NCBI GenBank assembly: GCA_903813345.2
Contig: CAIIXF020000012.1
Coordinates: 3,575,318 to 3,639,317, forward strand
DNA from: Owenia fusiformis
Taxonomy: Eukaryota > Annelida > Polychaeta > Sabellida > Oweniidae
Length of the DNA: 64,000 bases
Direction: 5' to 3'
The stretch's first letter is position 1, and the number at the start of each line of letters is the position of its first letter. The notes beneath the pieces are model-generated. The model had not been told where the DNA came from. It did no database searches and was given only the letters and a program-made list of their open reading frames with translations. Made by a program: the position numbers and the translations under genes. Shown here one piece after another: positions 24,064 to 36,900 of this stretch.

Positions 24064-27000
24064 TCAGCTATTGTCCACATTTTTTGACATTTCCCCATTA
24101 TTTCTTTGTGTTTTCATATCTTTATGGTGACCTTCACCTTTTTCATGGCCTTTGTCATTATTTTGAGTTTTTGTAGTTTTATGAATTTGACCTTTGTTAT
24201 AGTTTTGGCCTTTTTCATGACTATGATCTTTTTCATGACTTTGACCTTTGTCATATTTTGAGCCTTGACCTTTCCCTCTATAGTGACCTTGACCTCTGTG
24301 TGGTGGGTGGCCTCTACCTCGACCTCGTGGCGTGCACACAAAACCAGGTGGTGGTCTCATAACTCCTGTACCTTTGTCATGGTGATTATTATCAGTGTCT
24401 GTGTTGTCCACACTTGTGCCTTGACTATCACAATTTTTGGGTTCTCCTTTTTCCAACTTTACAAGAAAACCATCTGATGACAGATTCGATCCATCCTTCG
24501 CTTTCAATTTTTCAAATGATTTGTCATTTTCAGTTATTTCAACTCTTGGTTTCTGTTGATCATCAGCACTTCTAGATTTTGAAGTTTCATATGTTTTTCC
24601 TCTAGATTTTTGTCTTCCTTTGGTATCTTCATTATAATATGATTTATGACTTGGTCTGGGTCTTTCATATGGTTTCTCACGTGGTTTTTCACCTGATTTT
24701 GATTTTTCATTAGATTTCTCTGATTTTGGTCTTTCGTGTGGTTTTTCAAGTTCACCTGATTTTGGTCTTTTATATGACTTTTCTGAATTACTGCTTTGAA
24801 AAGATTTTTCATTATTTGACTTATTTGAAAATTTTTCATAATAAAAATGCCGGTCTTCCCTATTATGATGATTCCTTGCACTGTAGTTATGTCTTGGCCT
24901 TACATGGTTCTTTTGATTCTGACTTCCATTATCGTTGGGTATCTTGAATTTGTCATCTGGAGGTTTCATTGCACTTGAATTTACACTTGATTCGTTCCTC
25001 TTACTATCTGAGTCTTCCTTTTTATGGTGAAAGACAATTCCTGGAGTACCTGAGTTTTCAAGCTCATTTTGTGCATCTTTATTTTCAGCTTGTTTTGAAA
25101 TATGAGGTTTTAATTCTTCAGTTGCTTTTTGAGGTGAGGTACCCTGATCTGTTGTTTTGTGTGAGCTTTCTTGAGTTGTTGTTTTACCCTTGTATTCCTT
25201 GGATGTGTCTCCTTTATTTGATTTACCTTTGCTTTTAAATCCTGACTCATATTCCTTTCCAGACTTATCCGTACCCCTCCCTGAGGAGTTAACTTTTTCC
25301 CTGCCAGATGTTCCTCTATGCTCCTTTTCCAGTTTCTCCTTTTCTTCTTTCTCTCGTTTGAGCCTTTCAGTTCTCCTTGGGTGTTTATCAATAGTGTCAT
25401 TGCTTTTCACTTTATCAACTCCAGATTGTTTGGAATGTTCTGGATTTCTGTTATGTCTACCTCTCTGTCCTTTGTGTTTATTTCTATGGTTGCTATGGTG
25501 ATGCTGATTTTTGGGTTCAGAACTCTCTTGTGGTGGCTCATGAATGTTGACTTCTATTTTGGGAACATCAATGGTTGTGTCCTGAAAAGTAATGAGGTAA
25601 ATATGAAAAAAAATAGTATCTTCAGCCGAAGAACATTTATTTTAAAAAAAATCTTCAAAATATCAAATTGGACTCTTATAACTTACTTAATTTTTGAAAA
25701 TTTGTATATTTGTTTTGGAGGGGAAGAATTGATCAAAATGAAATGAACTACATTTTAACAAACGTCAATATTTAGTCAATTTCGGCCTATGCCAATTGAG
25801 TAAAGATAACACACATTAAGGCAACAATCAAAATTGTAAAGAAAGTCTAGCAAACAAGATCTGTACTTTCCTCAAATTATTAAGAGCAATAGCATGGAAA
25901 AAGCATGATCAGAGAGAGGTATTACACATGGCTGGAATTTTTACCATTTTATGGACATTGGCAACTATCTATTTTAACAGATTATGTGTGAGTTTAGCCA
26001 CATTAGTTAAAACAATGTACAGAATAACAAGGTAATTAAGGTTTTAACCTCAGTGATAAGAAATCTGTTCTTCTCTTCATTTATATCTATGATGCCACCC
26101 TTTTCAAACTGCTTAGTTTTCAGTGCTGCCATCTTTTCTTGTAATTTTCTGATGTCTTCTGATGGTTGGTACACAAACTCCTCACTAGATGGATTAGTTT
26201 CATGCTGAAGGCTGGAAATGATGTCATCAGGAAAAGGCTCCCTACATACAGCACAAACAACCTGGAAATTCACCAAACTGCTTGTAAAACAGTTACCAGA
26301 AAACCAAGTTTTACAAGAGCTCTGTATTATTTAAATCAGAGTATTTGATCCACCTTGTATCCAATGATAATATGCAATAAGAAAATTATGACATGAAATA
26401 TAAATTTCTTAAAAGCTCATAGATGTGACTACAGAGATAAAAGAATCATGATCAAAATCTAAGTACATACACGCAACTAACAGGCATATTTGCCCTCAGG
26501 GTCTTCACTACATTCAGGGTGACAGGATGACATGAGCTGAATGAACGACGATGGCTAACTGACACCACAATAGTATTTTTGTTAACATTCTGATAAACAA
26601 GGCAACATGCTACTTACATATTTTTCTTCTGTGGTCAAGTGAGAACAGGCTTTTTCTTGTTCTTTCTTGGAGGTCTCAATCTCAGCCAATGAGTGCTGTA
26701 TATACCTGGCCAGACAGGATTTGTGGAAGTAGTGGTAACAAGGGGTCTTTATGAAGGAATCTCCCTCTGAGAAATCTTCCAGGCAGATTGCACAGTGACA
26801 TTTTGGAAGATTCTCTGCTGTTAGGCATTCCTTGGCAAGCTGGAAAAATAAACATGTTTCAAGATTATAGGGCAGTTCTTCTTATTCTGTGACATACTGT
26901 AGGGTTGATCTTTGCAACATTGTGATTTTGTTATAATAATAATGCTATACTTAAGACAAAATCAGATCAATAGGGAGTGACAAAATTGCAAAGCAAGGTG

Positions 27001-29984
27001 TAGTTCAGTTGACCTACCAATGTATTCATTACAATCTCAGATATATTATCTCCCAAAAGATCCATGATACGTTATCAATTGGTGAAATTGTTTAAATTCG
27101 ATTATGGTAACCATATTTACATTACATTATTGTAAAATTAGTTTTCTTCAAATAAAGTCTACACTTTGGGCAAAATATTCCAAAATTGAAACAATTTTTA
27201 TCAGTGCCATCTAAATGTTAACAATTGAAAAAAACAAATAACTAAGGTAACAACTCAAAAGTTCTAAGTAATATTACTAACTGTATTTGAACAGCTAATC
27301 TGTGACTCCCCTTCCTCCCCCCCCCCTTAAATTGTGTTTGAGAATGTTGATATGCATTATTGGTTGAAGTCACACTACTGTACTCCGGGTATTGTTCGCG
27401 TGCGATTGAATTTCGCTTTGTTCGCGAATGTAGTAAAATCGCGAACATTTATCGTCGCGAAATTTGTCTTTTAAATCCCCGGGAGATTTGAGCCGGGACT
27501 TTTGATATGTTTTGTTTGGTGTAAAACGTTTCGTCCAGCGTTGTTGGACGATAATTCAAAAAAGGCCTAAAATGTCTAAATTTTGAATTGGCTTATTAGG
27601 CCAACAAAGGCAAGAACTGTTGACGACAATGATATCCTACAAATTGAAGTTGAAAAAGGAATTCAAGAATATTCAAATAAATGCCCTAAACGTGGGAAAT
27701 ATAAACATTATTCTGATTCTGAACGGGCTAAAATAGCCATATACGCATTAATTCACGTAAATCGGAAAAAATTCAACTTGTGCAATCTGCAAAATGTTAT
27801 CAACTCAAATCCGGGAAATTAAATAGCCGCGAAATTGCAATTTTGAAAAATCGCGAAATTTTATAGCGTCGAAATTTACCCGGAGTACAGTATATCTAAC
27901 ATAATATGTAATTATTGTAATACAGTTAATTTTTTATAATCATTCCAATCTGTATTTTGTACAGTATCAGCATAAAATTAAGTTTATATCCAACAAAATG
28001 TGCTCAAATAAAATTCCTGTGAATGTTTTTGGAAAGCTAACTTTTAAGGTTAATGACCCCTCCCCCCCCCCCATTGCTCTTCAAATACATTTAATTTTCC
28101 AACATTGATCTTTTGAAATACTCCCAAACGAGGCCTTATTGAATTTGGCAAAATATTAGCTGCTTTTTTTAAACTTTAATTCACTCTCTCTAATGGCAAC
28201 AATTGAAATGTGTGGAGGAAGTAAATCTTTTTTTTGTTTGATTAATGAATATACATATATGTTTTATTTTTATTAATAAATAAACAGACAGAATGCTAAT
28301 TAAACTACTATGGTGTTCAATATACACCTAAACATATACATTTGTATTTAATCAATTTCTAAAAAGCCGCATTAGGAAACTGTCCCTTACCTCGATCAAC
28401 TCATACAGCATTGGCTCTCCCAGCCTTTCATTTGCAAGGCTTGACAGACTTGTAGATATTCTGGAAATTTGGAAAAATGATTGGATATGATGTAGTAGTA
28501 TCTCATGGTTTAAAAGCTGCAATAATATTCTGTGGTTCAGTGAAAATAGAAATACTTTTCAGAGTACAATGACAAATTGATTAAATTCCAAATGAACCTC
28601 TGTAAGTGGAACACTTCCACAAGAGAAATACGTTTCAGAGGCCAATGCCAAATTGATTAAATTCCAAACGAACCTCTGTAAGTGGAACACTTCCACAAGA
28701 GAAATACGTTTCAGAGGCCAATGAAAAATTGATTGAATTTTAAATAAACCTCTGTAAGTGGAACACCTCAACAAGAGAAATACTTTTCAGAGTCCAATGA
28801 AAAATTGATTGAATTTTAAATAAACCTCTGTAAGTGGAACACCTCAACAAGAGAAATATGTTTCAGAGTCCAATGAAAAATTGATTGAATTTTAAATAAA
28901 CCTCTGTAAGTGGAACACCTCCACAAGAGAAATACGTTTCAGAGTCCAAATAATTGATTGAATTTTAAATAAACCTCTGTAAGTGGAACACCTCCACAAG
29001 AGAAATACATTTCAGAGTCCAATGAAAAATTGATTGAATTTTAAATAAACCTCTGTAAGTGGAACACCTCCACAAGAGAAATACATTTCAGAGTCCAATG
29101 AAAAATTTATTGAATTTTAAATAAACCTCTGTAAGTGGAACACCTCCACTAGAGAAATACTTTTCAGAGTCCAATGACAAATTAATTAAATTCCAAATGA
29201 ACCTCTGTAAGTGGAACACCTCTTAGGAACACTTTTTAGAGGTACCTAGCCAACTACCAAAGATGTTCCACTTCATGGGTTTTACTGTACTCACTGTATA
29301 AGGTCATCATCTCCAAGACCTCTTGGATTCTTCACAGTGATGTTGGGAGCAATGTGTGGGTACTGGAAGATAAGGAGAACGATATATGATACATGTAATT
29401 TAGTATAAAGTACAATTTACTTTGCTTATGAATGCTGAATTAGCAAAAGATTAACATAATGCAATATCACAATTCAGCTAGTAACATTTCGAAAGTGTAA
29501 TAATGGTACAGACTTGAACATGGATACCAAGGTAATTGCCACACGCCAGTAAAAAACAGTAGCTTCGTCACGCATTATGATAGTGACATAAATAGGTACT
29601 GAGAGATACAGTATTATTAATTGAACTATGTTAAAACATGATTACTGTACAGCAATAGCAACACAGTTTATTGAAAATCTAGAAACAAAAATGTAATGGA
29701 GTTCATGGGTTAATGAGTGACACAAACAAAAAATCAACTGGAGCATATTTCAACAAAAAAATAACATGTACAATTTTATGAACTATGTAATTTACCGATT
29801 CAGATAGACTTATGCACAATGTCAGGCAAACATATTTAGCACTGATGTCATCGCCAGTCGCAGGGTGCAGAATAACATTGATAGTACAGGGCAGACCATT
29901 TTCTGTATCAGCCTTCTCTATTTTGATGTCATCCAAGTATATCTCCTCCAAAACTTCTACTTCATTCACAATACTGAAATTCAT
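24064..29984 (-). CDS. RNF25: E3 ubiquitin-protein ligase RNF25 (RWD plus RING-H2)
   Basis: Six exons on the minus strand: 29984-29796, 29362-29295, 28460-28391, 26839-26618, 26261-26049 and 25581-24064, all with GT..AG borders and phases that join, about 759 residues. Exons 1-3 encode the RWD domain (NEVEVLEEIYLDD, YPHIAPNITVKNPRGL, MLYELIE). Exons 4-5 encode the RING, with Cys125, Cys128, Cys143, His145, His148, Cys151, Cys186 and Cys189 forming a C3H2C3 set; the last pair sits in CAVCREP. The family helix GGIIDINEEKNRFLI follows. Exon 6 is a Lys/Glu/Ser-rich tail with ERPKS-type repeats and a GRGRGH patch, making the protein much longer than the roughly 460-residue vertebrate one. An in-frame Met 75 bp upstream (30059) is an alternative start. 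RNF25 is a ubiquitin ligase known in NF-kB signalling and stalled-ribosome responses. Confidence 0.9.
27378..27890. mobile_element. TA-flanked DNA element in an RNF25 intron, with transposase remnant
   Basis: CTGTACTCCGGGTA at the left is mirrored at the right (TACCCGGAGTACAG), and a TA lies outside each end. The interior has many TCGCGAA words near both ends. An open stretch at 27583-27822 includes YSDSERAKIAIYAL, resembling the start of a helix-turn-helix DNA-binding region of Tc1/pogo-type transposases. It is an internally deleted, non-autonomous copy of about 513 bp. Confidence 0.7.
28553..29232. repeat. Minisatellite of about 76 bp units in an RNF25 intron
   Basis: About nine units, each containing CCTCTGTAAGTGGAACACC, then a CAAGAGAAATAC and a TTTCAGAG word. 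The edges blend into GGGTTTTACTGTAC near 29277, so it looks like an internally expanded member of the AGTAAAACCTGT repeat family seen at 35077, 54332 and 55984. Confidence 0.8.
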
Positions 29985-30931
29985 AGTGCTGAAGCTATAA
30001 ATTTTTACTTTTTTAGCATTTAGACACAGTTTATATTGGGGAATAAAAGACAACACCAAATAACAGACCTCTTCTAGAAGATGCTACTTATTCCAGCTGT
30101 GTGGAAGACTTGAAGTGGCCTATCTGAAGTTGAAACACTGACTCAGTCACTGATTACCCTACGTGCAGTCTAGTTACATGTATAAACTACCCTCTGCCTT
30201 GTATCGACTACATGTATATTAAAGTTTAGCAGCCCCGCCCCCACGACCGATGCCCATGAGAGCTTGGGTCATAAATCGTTTTATTCCAACCGCCCTGTCC
30301 TATTCTCAACCAATCAGCGAGCTGCTAAATGTGTGCACAATAATTATGTGATTACGTCAGAGAAAGTCCCCATACAAAGTCGTCTGTATTTTGATGGCTA
30401 ACTCTGATTCGCTCAAAGATTTATTGAAAACTGAGTGAAGACGAAGTTCGCATTTGAGAAGCAAAGTCGAACGTATGCAAAAGGTAGTTACTGATGTTTC
30501 AATTCAAATTCAACTTCAAGTTCAATCAAGCTTGTTTGATTGCACAATCAAAGCGTAATTGCATTTTTCACCTTTCAAAAATTATGACCGAGGCTTAATT
30601 TAATTTTAAACGATAATTTACGACTATTTGCATCATTTTCATAATTTATGTTACATAATAATGCTGAATTACCTCTCATCGATGGAAAAACTGGAGGAAA
30701 AATTATTTTCTGTATAACCGGATGTGGCCATTTTTGGGTCATGAACCACCAGATAAAGATTTTAATTTCACTTTTCTTCCAACATCTCATTGTATATCCA
30801 TTATAATGTCATTAAACATAAATCAACCTTTAAACTAGATTTAATTCTAGCATATGAAGTATGAACCTTTTTTATATTGCAAGACTATCATTTGAAAATA
30901 TCCTGGAATTCACCCCGTATGAAATATCAAC
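29985..30931. promoter_or_regulatory. Divergent promoter region RNF25 / DNTTIP1
   Basis: About 950 bp separate the two start codons, which point away from each other. The segment 30225-30330 is locally richer in GC and contains CCAATCAG at 30309. The patch at 30380-30486 ends AAAAG|GTAGTT and could be a non-coding first exon of DNTTIP1. No TATA box is convincing. Shared regulation is an inference from layout. Confidence 0.45.
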
Positions 30932-33900
30932 ATGGCGGACGAAAGAACTGATCATCTATATACTTCTCCTAGAAGAGAGGACCATACTCGACCGTGAGTA
31001 CATAAATAGTTCCATATCATATTGCAAAATGTTGATGTTTGTATTGAGTATCTACTGATGTAGTTTTTCTAGTGGTAAACATGGGATAAATGAAAAACTT
31101 ATGATGCAAAAGTTCTAATTTTTTTGAGAAACAGGAAAGTGACTCTAAAACTGCACAATATTGTTCATTTTTGCCTTATGATAATATTTCCTTATTGTTT
31201 TTTTCAATTTTCAGTATGATTATACAACACACTCCAAGACAGCCACATCCTAGTGAACTCAACCCTGGTTTAGCTGTGTACCTTGGCCACCCTGGCCCAC
31301 TTCCACCAGGGCATCGGCTCTCTCCGCATCAATATACATTTTCCCCGGGTCAGAGGTCAAGTCACTCACCTGGATCAAGAGCATCGCCAGGACAACGGTC
31401 AAATTCCCCTTTAGAGAACAACAGATCTCGAGGTCCATCACCATCTAGATACGAGCCAAAAGCTCGACATGTGCCTTATGAACATCATAGGAGTTCTCCA
31501 GGACAACAGTTTCAAAGGAGTTATGGAGCACCCCCTTCTATTATGGTTTCAGCAGCATTAGATCGAGATCGTGATGGTACTCAAACAGATTATGCACGGT
31601 ATGCTGCAGACTCTGCTGGTTCAGAGTTGCAGAAACTAAGATCTTTAATATCCGATCAATCCAATTCATTGTTGCTTCCTTTGGATGCATCTCGACAGCA
31701 AGGTTCTCCATCAATGAGACGCTCCCCTGGGAGAACTCCTCCAGCACCAGGAAGAACACCTCCGCCCCCTGGAACAGGAAGAACACCTCCACCCCCTGGA
31801 AGAACGCCCCCTCCCCCTGCACATTCTATGAAACCTAACTCAAGGGACCCTTCACCTGGCCCTCCCCCAGCCCATAGTCACGGTTCAGCCTCTTGGATCA
31901 ATGCAGCGTCTAATCAAGGGATATACCTCCCAGGGACTAATCCTTCAATCGGTGCCCTGCCCCCTGGTAGTTTACCACAGCCATATCAACCAAATGCAAC
32001 ATTGAACCAGAACTTTGTCTCGTCAGCAGAGGCTACTAAACATCCAATTTTATTACACAGTATGTTAACACGTTTTCCTAGTTCACTTGCCCCATCATAT
32101 CTCCCTGCAGCGTCTAGTATGCTCAATGCAAAATCGCAGCCTCCTGTGCAACCTCCGTCTGTACCAAGCATGCCACGTTTAATGGCAGCTTTGCAAAAGG
32201 CCCACTCGGATGTTCCACTCTTGGCATATAAAGACATTGAAAATAGACAACCTCTCCAAGAAAAAGTTATGCCAAGGTAAGTTTTTCCATCGATAATAGG
32301 TAATTAAGCATTATTATGTAAAAAATGATTTTTATTTCAAATCACTGGTCTAAATTTTTAATAGAATGGACTTACTGTGGGGAACTGATTATTTCTTGTC
32401 TTTGGTTGTACATGTATATCGTTTTATCATGATGTCACATAAGGGTTATGTACTAGGAGGTTTCAGATAAAGGTTATATCTTGCTGTCAACAGTATGCTT
32501 ATTTGATATATGTTTATATCCTTTACTCTATTTAAACACCTCATTGAAACAAATTAAATCCAGCAGCTACAACTATCTATCTGTTTGTTGTCACTTATGG
32601 CTTTCACCTACTCTGCTATTTTTTTATTCCCACAGTCAACATAACAATGTGTTGTATGGAATGTCATTTTAGGCAGTGATATCTTAAACCATGAGTATTA
32701 ATAATTTTTTCATAGATATACAGCATTTTTCAAAACAAGTCCACATGATGAAAAAATCAAGATTCTCTAATAAATTATCTATTAATTTATGACCTCCTAG
32801 ATATGTTTTTCCCATGTTTAACATATAACCATTTTCTCTGTCAATAACTTCTTTAGAAGATGGAGGTGTTGAAATGCGAGAAAGCAACAATTCCAAGTTA
32901 TTTTAATTATGAAAACTAATGCTATCCATTGTTTTCAGGCTAATTTTGGTCACCCATATTTAATATATAAATTTGACTCAACACCGTTTTATATTTGAAG
33001 AACTTACATATCTCTTGTTGTACAATCTATTTATAAAATAAAAATATAATATTAGAAGATCCTCTTATTACAAAATAAGTCAGACATTTTGAAAATCTGA
33101 TCGATTATGATATTGAAAATTGAATAAAACCTGAAAGAACCATATTGAAAACAAAAGTAATTTCACTAAATATAAGCCCCCCCCCCCCTCCTTCCACTCT
33201 TAAGATAAGAAGTTTGATTCAAGTTCATCTGGATGGCATTGTTATAAATGGCACTGTTATAAATGGCACTGTTATAAATAGCACAGTTATAGATGGCACT
33301 GTTATAAATGGCAGAGTTATAAATGGCAATGTTATAAATGCCACAGTTTTAAATGGCACTGTTATAAATGCCACAGTTTTAAATGGTACTGTTATAAATT
33401 ACCTGCATAAAAAGGTACATGTAGGTTTATGTTTGACCTGGTGCCTGTGACTGAGATCTGATCACATGATATAAATGATGATTATAGGTTGACTCAGCAC
33501 AAATTCAAAGTGGAGGATGAGGGGATGGAGGTGGGAAATAAACAAACATATGGTGCCGTGAAACAAGAAAAATTGGAAAGACCTCCCAGTCCTGAAGATG
33601 TAGTAAGTACTCTACCATACCTAACCTCTAGAAATGCATAAGATACTCTCTTTGTCTAATTGTATTGTTTTTATATTGATATAATTGTATTTTTTAAAAG
33701 TACCTTATTATCATATAACAGTCATCCGATAAACCATTCATAAGAAACAGACACATAAAACAAAAACATAATTGTTACTAATAAGCCAAATTGGTTGCTC
33801 ATGAACACCAAATGCAAGCTATAGTAGAGTGGTAAGACTCATTTTAATTGAATTATCTTTTAACCATTTTGTTGGTCAACATTTCCCAAAGTATTGACTT

Positions 33901-36900
33901 TTAATCGGGAAAGAATCAGTGAACAATTTTAGCATATTTGACCAATTTTGGCCAAAAATCGTTCTGTTATGTATTTATTACAGAGACTGTAGAAAGATTT
34001 TTTATAGCATTACTGTTTACTATTCTTTGCTTTCTCTTGTAGCAGAACCCATTCAACCATCGTGTGAAGACCCTTAATAATTTCCCAGCAGGCCACACTG
34101 GTTACAGAGCCACCTATAGGTCACATTCTGTAGCCATCCATAAAGCTAAGTAAGTAACGATGTTTAGAGATAGAATAAATGTGGGGAACATCTATGTACC
34201 CAAAGAATTTATACAAACTATGTTTGGGAGGTAATAAATAAATAGTTTCATTAAATTTGGCTATGTGGAATGTAAAAAATACATAATTTACGTAACAAAA
34301 CTGACAGGGGAAATAGGGAAAAAGCATGTTCATTGATTACACATTTGTTTCTAGGGCTGGATCAATCGTTAGTGCAGCCAGGTCACTAGATCTCTTGAGA
34401 CAGAACTTGCAGAAGGACATCAACAAAGAGATAGATGTTGTCATACAGAGATATCTCGATGTAAGTGGAAATACTGACAAACAATACAGTATACAATTGT
34501 TGACCTCTCAATTGTATACCGAGACTGTAAACCGAGAAACTACTGTTGACAGAGACCGAAGGTCGAGGTCAACAGTAGTTTCAAGGTTTACAGTCGAGGT
34601 ATATGATTTTGCCGGTTGACCGAATGGAGAGGTCTACAATTGTTTTGTTAGTCAGAAAAAACTGATAATACACATATAGACGACAGTCATCAATCATGGC
34701 TTCATTTCACAATCTTTTCTTCGAACCACGCCAGCAAGTGGTAGCTAGACTCTCTGTTTTCGGCACATAACTGCGAACTCACTACGAAAATTTAATGTTA
34801 ATTTTGCGTTTGTATTTGTATTTTTGCATGCTATACTCGTCGTCTAGCAAGTCAAAATATCACTTTCATCAACGTTTACAAAATGTCCGTCTACACTTTT
34901 TTCTGTAAACATTGTGACGTCATATTCCCCATAATTCACAAGTGTAGTACAGTAACATACGCGGTCAATAATTTGATATCCCATGATGCACAGGTGAGGT
35001 ACAGGCAAAAATGTTGACCGCTAATTGACCAATCAGATGCGAGTATTTACACTGAGGTACTAACAATAAAAACTGTACATGTATATCCAAACTGAATACC
35101 TCTCAATGTGAACACTTTTCTGGACCAATTTTTTATCTGCCATGGACTTCAATGTTAAAAAATCCTTGAAATGTGGAAATACTGACAAACAATACATTAA
35201 AACCTGTATATCCAAACTGAATACCTCTCAATGTGAACACTTTTCTGGTCCAATTTTGTAATCTGCCATGGACTTCCATGTTAAAAAATCCTTGAAATGT
35301 GAACACCTGCCAATCTGAACACCCAGTGGCCTGATTAGACAGGTTTTACTAATTTGAATTTTCCGTCTTGAGGAACTTGTTTTATGATGGCAGTGATAGT
35401 GGTGTCATTCCTTGTGGTAGCAACCATTGACTGTTTAAAATGTGTATTATGTATTTTTATTATCAACGTTATCCCATTTCAAGAATTTGACATCCGAAAA
35501 TTCAACTAAGATGGGGATAAATGATGCTGAAGTTGTATCTAGTGATTGATACAATTTGAGAGTTTATATTTTGAATATAAAAGGACTGTCGGATGATGGG
35601 TAAATGTTGCTTGCAAATTTTTGCTATCCTTCCTTTTTGATTGTAACACTTCAAGTATTTAACTGCATTTTTTGACTGTATGTTCTTCTATTTCAGTCAT
35701 ATTTCAAGCCTGGTATTGAGAACATTAAGATCAACAATGGCGACACAGCTGTATGTGATGAACATATACAAGGTGTATGCAGGACCATGTTAGAAGAGGT
35801 GAGTCTGAAATCGCCAGTTTTATTATGGTTTATAGTATTCTATGAACCAGTCTTGTTGTGGTTTTGGAACATTTAATATTGAAATTAAAATTTAATCTTG
35901 AATCTTAAAATTAAATATTGGAATTTTGAAATTAAACCTCGAATTTTAGTTGCTTTAGTCACTTGAACTGCCCTGCACTATTTCATCTTTACATTACATA
36001 AGTTCATCTATGAATTCTGGGTTATTTCCTCTTGTTGGGCGCTAATACTCCATTGTTTTACAGGCAATGAAGATGTGCTACACAGAGGGTAGCACATGTT
36101 CTATTTTATGCCTATTTCTTGGAAAATTGCACAAAGGTTCCCCAGAAAGATGGACAATGGAGTTCATATTCTCTGACATTTTACATTCTCAAATATTTTA
36201 CAGGCCAAGAAGATGTACTTCACAGAAAGTAGCAGAAGTGTAACTCCTATAGACTTCCCTGACAATCTATCTGATGCTGGCAGTACCATTGTAACAGAAA
36301 GTAGAGCAAGCCGTATGGCAAAGGTCAGTATATGTGAAGAAGAATTAATTGTAACAGAAAGTAGAGCAAGCCGTATGGCAAAGGTCAGTTTATGTAAAGA
36401 AGAATTATTTATGTTGCTCCCACTCATGACTTGAAATAGGCTTGCACCCGCTGGAAAATCCAGATGCAAACACTCCTTTAAAAATCTAGAGGATCATTAA
36501 ATATTGGCATTTACCATATTTGGTCAGAATTGTGAAAATTAGTTTTGTACCTATTTGTGGAAATAATTGGAGAGAATGTTGATATATTTTAGTCTAAAAT
36601 AACTTGTTTTGGGCCTGATAGTATAGTTCATATAATATTGAAAAACATAGTGTGTTCTTTGATTAATATGGTTTTTATCATTGCAGAGTTTATTCAATAT
36701 CAAAAAAAGAAGAGGATCAGATACAGATTCTGAAGCTAGTCAGCCACTGAAGCGCAAGGTCAGTTTATAAAGGTTATGTACTGGGAGGAAGTATTATATC
36801 GGGGGAGATACATATTTGCAACTTCACCCATGTATTGTTGTAGTGTCCAATTTTTTGTGTTCGGCGTTTTGGGTTCGGCGTCTGTAAACAAATCTTACAA

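Noticed and set aside
24534-25400. Lys-rich minus-strand frames overlapping RNF25 exon 6
   Set aside because: They are other-frame shadows of the Lys/Glu/Ser-rich RNF25 tail, which joins in phase with the upstream exons.
28553-29232. Regular repeats that could suggest a CRISPR-like array
   Set aside because: Units are contiguous with no unique spacers, the context is a eukaryotic intron, and the unit matches an interspersed repeat family.
33145-33450. Open frame of VINGT-type repeats
   Set aside because: The 15-bp minisatellite is inside DNTTIP1 intron 2 and has no splice sites that fit.
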